Origin: Chalara sp. BL73
Lineage: Eukaryota > Ascomycota > Leotiomycetes > Helotiales
Length of the DNA stretch: 64,000 nucleotides
Direction: 5' to 3'
NCBI GenBank assembly: GCA_918026815.1
Contig: CAKJVC010000139.1
Location: forward strand, 473,335-537,334
Shown: piece by piece, positions 11,037 through 19,900 of the stretch
Layout: every line of letters starts with the position of its first letter
Numbering within the stretch: the first letter of the stretch is position 1
Notes under the pieces: generated by a model
Databases searched by the model: none
Seen by the model: the letters and a program-made list of their open reading frames with translations, nothing else
What the model was told of the DNA's origin: nothing
Translations under genes and position numbers: made by a program

Positions 11037-12638
11037 TTACGGGTACGCTAGCTTTGTATTCGGTACTCCTACAACACAGGTCTCAAGCTTTTCTATGTCT
11101 TTGTGATTAGCATGGCCTATACGGAAGTGCCATAGCTCTCTAGTGCTAGTCAAAGGTTGAGCAGAGTTGAATTCATTTTCAGTTGATAGAACGTTTTCAG
11201 CTGGCTGATCCATGTAATACAGCCCATTGATACACGTCCCCTTGAATACTACTCTTTTGTCGTGCTCACCGTAAGCCGTAAGAGTGCGTTTCTCTAGCAG
11301 TACAGATATGCTTTTGTCGTTCAGCATAAAGGGTGATATTAGCTTGCCTTTTAGATCCGGAGTGTACCATACGTCCGTAAGGTGCATAATTCCATGATCT
11401 AGCGTTTGAATATTGACTTGGCCGTAGCCTGTAGCTTCTGTTGCAGAGCCATCAGCGATTCGTACTAGCTTGGGCGTTGCCCAGCGTTTGACTGATGCAA
11501 AATCATTGATGCTATTGCAAAAGTGCTTTGTAGCACCAGAATCTATTACCCATCCTTTGCCTAGGTTGGTAGCGTTGATTTGGGGATCATTTTTGTCACT
11601 GTCACCATATTTAGGCTCAGCAATATAGGCATAAGTGTGTTGTATTCCTTCTGCGTCGACTACTATATTTGCCTGGCCTTCAGTATCTTCATTCCTGCTT
11701 TGGTGTTGATCTCTGGCCTTTTTGTATGCTCTACATTTAGCTTGATAATGGCCTTTCTGTCTGCAGAATAGGCACTGATCTTTCCCTACTCTTTCAGCAG
11801 GTGCTTCAGATGATTCTCTTTCCCCACGGTTGTTGCGATCACCGCGATCACCGCGGCGGCTCCTTCCTCGGCCCCGATTTCCTCTGCTTCTGCCTCTACC
11901 TCTGCTTCTACCTCTTGTAGTTGCTCGTGCGAGCGCTGCTGTAGCTGTAGCTGTAGCTGTTGAAAGTGGAGCAGGCAAAGCATTCTCGTATGATTCCAGC
12001 AAAGTCACAGTTCCGGCTAGGTCGCGTTTCGATTGTATTGCAAGTAGCCTAGCTTGTTGCCATGCCGAGTCTATCGGAAGGGATTGAAAGATTCTCGTTA
12101 CTAGCTGATTGTCGGAGATTTGATTTTCGGTGTTGGCCAGCTTAGTACGATAATCTTCTAGCTTATAGACATAGATTCGAAGCTTTTCTGATTTAGGGTC
12201 CCATAACTCTTTATGGAATTGATTCAGGAGGTTTTCTTGATATACAGAGTCGGAAACACGATCCTCAGTCATTAGCTTTTCCCACATGCCACGAGGATCT
12301 CTGGCTGTAACAAAAAGGCTGATCCTGTTCAGGTACGCTGTGCCAACTGAACTGTTAATCAGTTGTATTGCTTTGAGCAAGCGTTGTTGATAATCTTGAT
12401 AGGCGTTTCGACCGGGTGCTGGCTCCTCTTCTTCTCCATTGACTATATTCCATGCTCCGGCAACTATAAGGGCGGTTTTACACGTTTGCTCCCAGGTAGT
12501 AAACGTATCCCCTGTAAGAACGTGGATCTTGCCATACTTAAAGTTGTAGAACTCAGCGTCGACAGAGGGGTTGGTAGAGGGTGCTTGCTGTGCGGAAGAC
12601 ATGCTGGCGGTTGTTTGTGGTGCGCTGGCCGGGCTCAT
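11037..12638 (-). CDS. gag: copia Gag and protease
   Basis: 533 codons form the first half of the copia polyprotein. The N-terminal half is the Gag structural region. An Arg/Gly-rich tract lies around residues 240-275, followed by a CCHC zinc knuckle (CLFCRQKGHYQAKC, spacing C-x2-C-x4-H-x4-C) and the aspartic protease motif GWVIDSGATKHF. The pre-integrase region LWHFRIGHANH holds the two histidines of the integrase HHCC finger. The frame then stops at 11037, only about 11 codons before the matching CxxC, which is found in a shifted frame. A single base missing from the CCC run at 11041-11043 would explain this. The start ATG (12638) lies only five bases inside the LTR and within the tRNA primer-binding site. 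Confidence 0.93.
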   Translation of the reverse strand: MSPASAPQTTASMSSAQQAPSTNPSVDAEFYNFKYGKIHVLTGDTFTTWEQTCKTALIVAGAWNIVNGEEEEPAPGRNAYQDYQQRLLKAIQLINSSVGTAYLNRISLFVTARDPRGMWEKLMTEDRVSDSVYQENLLNQFHKELWDPKSEKLRIYVYKLEDYRTKLANTENQISDNQLVTRIFQSLPIDSAWQQARLLAIQSKRDLAGTVTLLESYENALPAPLSTATATATAALARATTRGRSRGRGRSRGNRGRGRSRRGDRGDRNNRGERESSEAPAERVGKDQCLFCRQKGHYQAKCRAYKKARDQHQSRNEDTEGQANIVVDAEGIQHTYAYIAEPKYGDSDKNDPQINATNLGKGWVIDSGATKHFCNSINDFASVKRWATPKLVRIADGSATEATGYGQVNIQTLDHGIMHLTDVWYTPDLKGKLISPFMLNDKSISVLLEKRTLTAYGEHDKRVVFKGTCINGLYYMDQPAENVLSTENEFNSAQPLTSTRELWHFRIGHANHKDIEKLETCVVGVPNTKLAYP

Positions 12639-12642
12639 AACC
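12630..12642 (-). promoter_or_regulatory. primer-binding site (half-tRNA-iMet type)
   Basis: Directly after the 5' LTR the element reads GGTTATGAGCCCG. This is complementary to the anticodon arm of initiator methionine tRNA (CGGGCTCATAACC, with CAT anticodon), the site used by hemivirus-type copia elements primed by a half tRNA. The Gag start codon lies inside it. Confidence 0.8.
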
Positions 12643-12825
12643 TGTCAGAAATAGGGTCTATTGCACAGGGAATCAATTAGAGGATCTGCAGAGGTATCAC
12701 GGTGATTGAATAACGGGCTTGTTGGAGCGTTCAGTGGTGATGATATTCTCTACAACGCAGAGCAGTAAATGAGGGGAAGACATGCTCTAGCTCCTTGGCC
12801 TACTTACGTAAGCCGATTCCTGACA
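12643..12825 (-). repeat. 5' LTR of copia element
   Basis: 183 bp, identical to the 3' LTR at 7757-7939. The final bases TGACA at 12821-12825 also form part of the 9-bp duplication created by the Mutator-like insertion. Confidence 0.95.
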
Positions 12826-12828
12826 TAG
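12820..12828. repeat. target site duplication of Mutator-like element (left)
   Basis: CTGACATAG. The same nine bases are found at 16224-16232. The left copy contains the last six bases of the copia LTR plus the first bases of the copia target duplication. Confidence 0.88.
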
Positions 12829-12978
12829 GGGTTTCAATACGTTTACCACCCTGGTAGGTTTATAATTTTGGCTTAGGTAAGCTCTCAAAACCTACCACCC
12901 CCCTGCCACCCCACCAAAAATGATCGCGCGTCGCGTTCTGCATCCATTTGCACTGTAACTTTGCCTGCAATTGATGCA
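12829..12978. repeat. left terminal inverted repeat of MULE
   Basis: 150 bp beginning GGGTTTCAATACG. It is the reverse complement of 16076-16223 except for two single-base length differences, in a C-run and an A-run. It contains an internal CCACCCTGGTAGG dyad. Confidence 0.92.
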
Positions 12979-13010
12979 CGCTGGACTTAATTGCATTGTA
13001 ATAATCAATT

Positions 13011-16000
13011 TTATAGAATGTACCGCTCCGAATCTCGTGCATGCTCTTCCTCAATTCTACCCCATACTTCTTTACGCTTGTTTTCCGTGTGCTTGTTGCT
13101 ATTTCTTACAAACTCCGATTCTAGCTTATTATACTCGTCCTCTTCTTTCTTTTCTTCATTATCTAGCCATACTATAATTTCTTCAGAAGTCCAATTAGCC
13201 TGATTTGCTATAATATTACCCATAAGGTCGCGTCGTTCTTTAGGCATGTAAAATAGTTGTTCTTTTAAGACTTTTGGTCGCGGAGTAGACCATTTCCTGG
13301 CCTTGCGGTACTCTGTTAGTCGTACAGTAGAATGCTGAGCTAGCCAGGCTGCTTTTTCAGCTAAATAGGCTTGCATTAAAACCTCTGGCCTGTCTGGGGA
13401 TAGCTGTTTAAGCACAGTAGACACTGTAGACGCTGTAGACGCTGTAAATACAGGAGAAGCTACAATTATAGTGGACTCTATAGGCTCTGCAAGTACGGGA
13501 AACGCTACAGTTATCATGGATTCTGTAGGCTCTGTAAGCACAGGAAATGCCACAGTTATCGTAGATTCTGTAAGCTCTGTAAGCACAGGAGATGCCACAG
13601 GCATAGTCGACGCTGTAGGCTCTGTAAAGACAGGAGATGCCACAGGCATGGTGGATGCTGTAGGCGCTGTAAAGACAGGAGATGCCACAGGCATGGTGGA
13701 TGCTGTAAGCGCTGTAAGGACAGGAGATGCTACAGGCATGGTGGACGCTGTATGCTCTGTAAGCACAGGGGATGCTACAGGCATGGTGGACGCTGTAAGC
13801 GCTGTAAGCACAGGGGATGCTACAGGCATGGTGGACGCTGTAAGCGCTGTAAGCACAGACGATGCTACAGGCATGTTGGACGCTGTAAGCGCTGTAAAGA
13901 CAGGAGATGCCACAGGCATAGTCGACGCTGTAAGCGCTGTAAGCATAGGGGATGCTACAGGCATGGTGGACGCTGTAGGCGCTGTAAGCACAGGGGATGC
14001 TACAGGCATGTTGGGCGCTGTAGGCGCTGTAAGCGCTAGTGGCTGCCTTGCTTCTATGTCTATATCAAGAAGAATTTGATTTTGTTTGGCAATTGATGCT
14101 TGTAGCTTTATTGGACAGTTAGAGCTGTTCATTGTATGCCCTTTCCTATGGCATGCTGAACATTTAGGAGGCTGCTTTACGAGTAGCTTTTCACTCGTAG
14201 AAAGAATACGGCCCGTACGAGCTATTCGCAAGTTAGCTGTATTTTGTTTACCGGCTCGCAGTGGGTCAAGAAGTGGCTGTAAAGTACTTCGACGGTCCCA
14301 GTACCAGTGCTCGTGAAAGTCTGACGGAATAAGGCCACCTGTAGACTTTTTTTATATCACATATATGTGCACAAGGTAAGCCCATTGACCGTGTAAAGCT
14401 ACTTGTGCAAGGCTGTAAAGGCAAAGAAACAAGCTTTAAATGTCGTTGTACAAGTCGTAATGCATGCCAAGTAATAACTCCTAAACAACCCTGAAATAGC
14501 TTTTTGTCTATATCTATAGGTATACGGTCTTGTTGTATAGTTGTACGGTTAAATACAGCTGTAATTTGATTAATTACTGCTGCTTCAATATGTAGCCATG
14601 ACGAATATAAGTCTCCTTTACTTTTTTTGCCTCCAAGGTAACGCTTAATATAAGCGTGAGCACCTTCAGCTCGAGAAGTAACTCGTATTCCAAAGTGAGG
14701 ATTTGGTTGTCCAAGCTTCAACAAGACGCTCTTTTTGACCTTTTTTAGCCACTCATTTTGCAAGTACGTTACACATTGCTGAGTTTTAGGTGTTGAGTAT
14801 TGAATTTGAAATTCAAGCCAGTGCTTATCAAATTCCTCAATTGTACGTGCTTGAATAACTGTACGCCAAGCAGCTTCAAATGCGGGCCAGTTTTCGTCCC
14901 CAACTATTTTTTACACTTGGCAAAAACACATTGATTAACGTGCCAAATACAAAGTGGTGTAGGAGCGTACGGAAACACTTCTTCTGAAGCATTTTTTTGA
15001 GCTTAGTCACCGTCCATAACTACAACTGCAGGCTTGATTCCAAGCTCTTGGAAACAACGAAATGCCCATACAAAGTCTTGTTGTGTTTCGCCCGGAAGAA
15101 AGCAAAAACCAATTGAAAAAGTCATTCCCGAGCTTGTAATACCTGTAAAATTTTAGCTATATAATCGTACGACACAATAAAGCTTTACTTACCAATCATA
15201 TGAAGAAGTGGCATATCAAACTTATTAGTTTTATATGTATTATCAACTAATACAACATCTTGATTAGCTTGTGCAAGCTGAATAGATTGTGGATATGCAA
15301 TAAAAAGATGGCGAGTTTGATTTTGATGCGTAATATTGATTTTGAAGTGAGTATTATTGTTCTTCAAATGTTGAATTAAAGCGTCATTTGCGGAAAGTCC
15401 ATGCTTTTGCTCTCTTTTAAAAGAAGCATTTAAGTTGTATATATCATACGGTTGAAGTGGAATAGTAGTCATTTCGCGAAGGTACGTAATTGCTTGGCCT
15501 GGCTTAATTCCTACAAATATATTAACCTTTTGTTTTTAAAAGTATTATATAGTATTAAACTTACCTGCATTGTGTAAAGATTTAGCCTGATTTATTTCTG
15601 CTTGTGCTAGTTTTCGGTGTGCTGGATGAGAGCTAATTGATTGACTTGGGGGTGATTATGTGTACTGTATTCTTTGCCAGGCCTATAGCGAAGCTCCCAT
15701 TGTGTATCTATTTGTTCACGGGCTATTATTGAGAACTGACAGCCTGTTTTTCGAGTAGCTGTACGGCGTTTGCGGTCTTGTAAGCTATTTTGCGAATGGT
15801 TTTCGGGCGGTGCTGGCCCAGCACGGTCACAACTATATAAGATCCTAGTAAGTGCACTGTTGCCTTTTTTGTAGACCGCTCTATACGAAAAGCATAATAG
15901 TGCTGTGCTGCCCAAGCTTGAATTGAAGCATATAGCTCTTCTTTAGAGCTGTACGTAGCTTCCGGGGGCAGTGGCATAGATATAGAAGGTGTAGTGGGCA

Positions 16001-16049
16001 ATTGCGATATTGGCAAAGGCTGCGGCGACAGTGAAAGTCGAATATCCAT
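13011..16049 (-). pseudogene. MULE transposase, frameshifted
   Basis: The reading runs from an ATG at 16049 through an N-terminal DNA-binding-like region, a MULE transposase core and a long C-terminal extension ending at 13011. The first catalytic Asp lies in VVLVDNTYKTNKF (about 15245) and the second in VVMDGD (about 15015). The Glu is in the segment RAEGAHAYIK (about 14670), and a SWIM-like GLPCAHIC follows near 14375. A zinc knuckle CSACHRKGHTMNSSNC and a repetitive Thr/Ala/Pro/Val region come after that. An intron (GTAAGT...TTTTACAG) is visible around 15130-15195. Frame changes occur at short A or C runs near 15870, 15650, 14910, 14730 and 14350. An in-frame TAA follows the MDGD motif where CAA (Gln) is expected. 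Confidence 0.85.
13450..14040 (-). repeat. 45-bp minisatellite inside the transposase gene
   Basis: About thirteen imperfect copies of a 45-bp unit keep the reading frame and encode a 15-residue repeat of the type LTALTASTMPVASPV. Units diverge gradually toward the C-terminal side (ELTESTITVAFPV variants). The first units after the zinc knuckle are the most regular. Confidence 0.9.
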
Positions 16050-16075
16050 TGTTGTAATGTAATTGCGTCTGGTGA

Positions 16076-16223
16076 TGCATCAATTGCAGGCAAAGTTACA
16101 GTGCAAATGGATGCAGAACGCGACGCGCGATCATTTTGGTGGGGTGGCAGGGGGTGGTAGGTTTTGAGAGCTTACCTAAGCCAAAATTATAAACCTACCA
16201 GGGTGGTAAACGTATTGAAACCC
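16076..16223. repeat. right terminal inverted repeat of MULE
   Basis: 148 bp ending CGTATTGAAACCC, the inverted partner of 12829-12978. Confidence 0.92.
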
Positions 16224-16232
16224 CTGACATAG
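16224..16232. repeat. target site duplication of MULE (right)
   Basis: CTGACATAG, identical to 12820-12828. Confidence 0.88.
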
Positions 16233-17017
16233 GACCTCGATCCCACAATTCCCGTGATCCGATGCATCACGTGAAAACTATTTACATGCATTCCAACGAT
16301 ATCCTTGTCATGTCGCTACGTGACATTTACATAATGGAGTAAGAAATTGATCTTTCAGTCAATTCAAATGCTTTTTTGGCCTGCCAGCACAGTGGTAAAA
16401 CTTACCCCAATCATGAACATCACAATCCTGTCCTTAGCTCTGTTTTAGCACTTGCATCCATAATTTATCATGTCCTTCCTGTTCCGGCTCTAAGATTACC
16501 AGCCTAATAATTTATGACCAGCCATCCTGGTTTGTCAGGGGCCACCCAATGAACTGGCAAGAAAGACGATTACGACCAAAGCATCATATGCTGCTTAGAT
16601 ATTAGGAAAGCCAAGACTTCCGATTGCATCCACTCCTTACAGCTCTACCCATTACACGAGTTTTTATAGCCCCATTATGATGGGCAGTCACCAATTCCTA
16701 TTCTACAATATCCCACATAATATTCCGCGATTATCCTCGTGGCCAGATCGGTGTATGGGTTGCATACTTACCATACAAGGAAAGCTCTGTATTCCGTAGC
16801 TGTAATCCACTCCCTTCTGCTCCCGGCAGCTACCACGCCATACCTATCATTTAAATACTTCGAACTACCCAGTCTACTGAAAGACCAAGGTTCCTCTCAC
16901 TTTTGGATTCTCTTTATCTCCTTCTATCGTCCCCATACCAAGGATAGCTTGCAACACTTTTAATTTATTTTGGAGCTGACGTCTGACCTTCAAGATATTA
17001 AGTTCTGGTCATCGAAA
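16233..17017. other. intergenic upstream of type III PKS
   Basis: AT-rich, no gene seen. It begins with the far half of the copia target duplication. It must contain the promoter of the polyketide synthase. A short open frame at 16739-16963 has no features. Confidence 0.55.
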
Positions 17018-18409
17018 ATGCCGCTTTCAAAGACTAGAGAAAACTCGACAAGAAACCAATTCGAGGATCTCAACCTCTCTATTATTGGTTTGGGAACGGA
17101 ATACCCGCCATATCTCCTTGAGTCTTCAGCATTGAACGTGCTCTCCAAGCGGCATTATCCGGAGTCTCCAGCGTTAGTTTCGCTCCTCTCTCCTTTTCTT
17201 CGCCTTCTAAGATCTTGCGAATAGGGTGAGTAAAGTCCTCATGATAAACAATTACACCGGAATAGACACACGCTCCGCCATAGGGCCAGTAGACCATGCG
17301 CTAGTTAATCTAGATCGAGCTCCAACTATTGATGATCTCAGCAAGCTGTTTCTGGTAGATGGAGTTGAACTAGCCGTAACAGCTGCTCGAAAGGCCCTCA
17401 ACGAAGCCCAACTCTCTCCTTCGGATATCACACACATTGTATCTACAACATGTACAAATAGTGCAAACCCGGGATTTGACCATTACGTATGCAAGCAACT
17501 AGGAATTGTACAGCCGGTTGAGAAGGTGCTTCTACACGGTATCGGATGCAGTGGTGGCTTAGCAAGCTTACGCACTGCAGCGAATTTGGCTCTTGGAAGC
17601 AGTTTCAGGAACCGGAAGGCGACAGTGCTAATTGTTGCACTAGAGATTTGCAGTTTACTCGTACGGAGTGAGCTAGATAGTATACACGAGCGGCAGGAGA
17701 CACGAATTGGCGTTACACTGTTTAGCGATTGTGCCAGTTCACTTATCCTATCTAACGGCCTTGGTCTCGAGGGTAGAGAACATATCTATGACTTAATTGG
17801 CTGGGACCACGGTCTGATCCCCGACACAGATGAGGACTTGGGTTTTACAGTTGATCCGTTAGGTTAGTATTCCAGCCTCGTACTTGGTCCATTTCATCCA
17901 TGGCTTATTGGTATGCCCCATAGGCTGGAAAGTCGTGCTTTCTCTACGGGTTCCCAAACTCGCCTCCGCAGCTGTCGGACCGACCTTTGAAAATCTACTT
18001 AGGACCTTCCCGCATCTACCTGCTAAATATAAAAAGCTAGTGACTTTGATTGGGCACTACATCCCGGCGGAGCCAATATTTTGTCTGGAGTTGAGCGGGC
18101 AATGAACCTAACGCCAGAACACATGCGTGCCAGCTATGACACATACATTAATCATGGGAACTCTTCTTCTGCAACAATTTTTCAGTGCTGGATAGGCTAA
18201 GAGACAGGGACATGGATAATCTAGCCCCAGATGGTGATGTAAAAGACTTCGTCGTAGGTTGTGCTTTCGGTCCTGGGATTTCAATTGAGATGTGTATGCT
18301 GAAGAGGAACCTGAGCTATGTGAAAAGGAAATGTGTTACGAACGTACTTAGGGAAGGTACGCCACCTGACACGGAGGATGAGAGCAGTACGGGCGAGGAT
18401 AAAATCTAA
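17018..18409 (+). pseudogene. type III polyketide synthase, two single-base frame changes
   Basis: Chalcone/stilbene synthase-fold enzyme that condenses malonyl-CoA units on an acyl-CoA starter to make resorcinols or pyrones. Three exons (17018-17172, 17225-17862, 17924-18409) would give 426 residues, a normal length. The N-terminus has the family SIIGLGTEYPPYLLE. The catalytic Cys is in LLHGIGCSGGLASLR, the His in DWALHPGGANIL and the Asn in YINHGNSSSATIF. The late GPG loop reads VVGCAFGPGISIEM. All three catalytic residues are present, but the exon 3 frame breaks twice, at an A5 run (about 18031-18035) and a T5 run (about 18178-18182). In each case one extra base restores family sequence. 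Adding these two bases makes the total exactly divisible by three. Either this is a young pseudogene or the consensus has lost bases in runs. The nitronate monooxygenase follows on the same strand about 100 bp downstream. Confidence 0.85.
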
Positions 18410-18507
18410 CTCAATATCTCTTTAAATGCCCCAGTTCCAGTCGAACTGCCCACTGCCGAGACGGCCGTCATTTTTGCATTCATTTTCCGGCGACAACGCT
18501 ACGCAAT

Positions 18508-19562
18508 ATGGCAAGTCACTCCCTGAAATTGACGGAAAAGCTTGTGAGTTCATATCCATGGATGCGCACTCCATTTATCGTTGGAGCGCCAATGCGGCTT
18601 ATCGCAGGACCTGAACTCGCAGTTGCCATCTCGTCTGCTGGAGGTCTGGGATTCATTGGACCAGGTAACGACACGAGGCACACGGCTAAGATCATAAACC
18701 GTGCCAAAGAGCTGATTCCTGCCAGGCTTTCGATGAGTAGCACTTTAAAGACATCTGCTGAGCCTCCTCTACCGGTTGGCGTTGGATTTCAAACGTGGAA
18801 CGATGACTTGGAAACTGCGGTGTCTCTGATCAGAACTTATAGACCTTGTGCGGCTTGGCTGTTTGCCCCAAGGCATGGGCAAGAAGAATTCGACTTGTGG
18901 ACAAAACGTATCAGAGATTGCTCCCCGGACACATGTGTTTGGATCCAAGTGGGTACGCTCAGAGAGGCTCTGCAAGCTACACAAAGCCCGACGCCTCCTG
19001 ACGTGCTTGTCATTCAAGGCGCAGATGCTGGAGGACATGGCAGAGCAATTGATGGGATTGGGCTGGTGACTCTATTGCCCGAGATTGCTGATGCAACACA
19101 AGACTCAAATATTCCACTCATAGCTGCAGGGGGATTGCAGATGGTAGAGGTGTAGCCGCAGCGATCTGCCTAGGTGCCTCAGGAGTCGCAATGGGAACAC
19201 GATTCCTTGCCGCGACAGAAGCACAAATTAGCAAAGGCTACCAGAACGAGGTCGTCCGTGCCAAAGATGGTGTGGCATCTACCCAGCGCACCACTCTCTA
19301 TAATCAGCTTCGTGGCACTATTGGCTGGCCTGAGGAGTTCAGTCCACGTACGATTGTAAATAGAAGCTGGTACGAGCACAAAGCTGGCAGGCCGTTTTCG
19401 GAGCTGAAAAGACTACACGACTTGGCATCGGAGGCTGGTGATGCAGGATGGGGTCCTGAAGGGAGGCTCGCAACATATGCGGGTGCAGGAGTTGGCTTAG
19501 TTCGTGACGTACGAGATGCGCAAGAGATTGTTATTGGCACTCAAGATGAGGCAAAAGACTAA
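18508..19562 (+). pseudogene. nitronate monooxygenase, one frame change
   Basis: Intronless gene for a flavin-dependent nitronate monooxygenase (2-nitropropane dioxygenase family), which oxidises alkyl nitronates using FMN and oxygen. The first part (18508 to about 19130) holds the TIM-barrel start YPWMRTPFIVGAPM, the SAGGLGFIGPG loop and VIQGADAGGHG, the FMN-phosphate and active-site segment. After IPLIAAGG the frame breaks at a G5 run near 19129-19133. The shifted frame continues as IADGRGVAAAICLGASGVAMGTRFLAATEA, the second phosphate-binding part, to the stop at 19562. One extra G gives 351 residues, the usual length. It lies 98 bp after the polyketide synthase on the same strand and probably belongs to the same gene group. 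As with its neighbour, a single-base loss in a run could be a true mutation or a consensus error. Confidence 0.85.
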
Positions 19563-19900
19563 TAAAGAGCCTACAGTGAGCCTGGCTACGATGGAGCATT
19601 TCTAAGGCCGCTCAAGATGTAAATACTTATAAGATTACCAGAAAAATAGCAGTCGGTCAATCCGTTAATGTTCCTAAGCTCGATTACTTTAGACAACGAA
19701 GTTCTGTAAGTTATTTAAAAAAATTGAAGTAGTTCTCAGACCGATAGGTCATCTATATTACACCTAGGTGCTATTCGTACACAAGTCTAAGGATAAGGGA
19801 AGCTTATATCATTTTAACTGTCTAGATTCCTGGGCCGAAACCAAGTTTGCTTCCACATGTCCGGGGCAATGATTTAGCCCCAAACTTCGGTGGTGCAGAA
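19563..19900. other. intergenic, convergent 3' ends
   Basis: 338 bp between the nitronate monooxygenase and the minus-strand regulator. No gene or element seen. Confidence 0.6.

Larger units (their letters stand above)
7757..12825 (-). mobile_element. Ty1/copia-type LTR retrotransposon, near-complete
   Basis: A 5.07-kb element on the minus strand bounded by two identical 183-bp LTRs (7757-7939 and 12643-12825) that begin TGTCA and end TGACA, inside a 5-bp TAGGA duplication. The order of domains is Gag, zinc knuckle, protease, integrase, reverse transcriptase, RNase H, which is the copia order. The coding region is open except for one frame change near 11041 between the protease and integrase parts. 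LTR identity indicates a recent insertion. The primer-binding site overlaps the Gag start codon. A Mutator-like element has inserted immediately beyond its 5' LTR. Confidence 0.95.
12829..16223 (-). mobile_element. Mutator-like DNA transposon (MULE), degenerate
   Basis: A 3.4-kb element with about 150-bp terminal inverted repeats and a 9-bp target duplication, both typical of the Mutator superfamily. The single transposase-like gene on the minus strand fills the interior but carries several frame changes and one in-frame stop, so this copy cannot move itself. It was inserted after the copia element, because it splits the copia LTR from its target duplication. Confidence 0.9.

Noticed and set aside
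13471..14079. Long plus-strand open frame of 202 codons opposite the transposase C-terminus
   Set aside because: It is the antisense reading of the 45-bp minisatellite. Repeats keep frames open on both strands.
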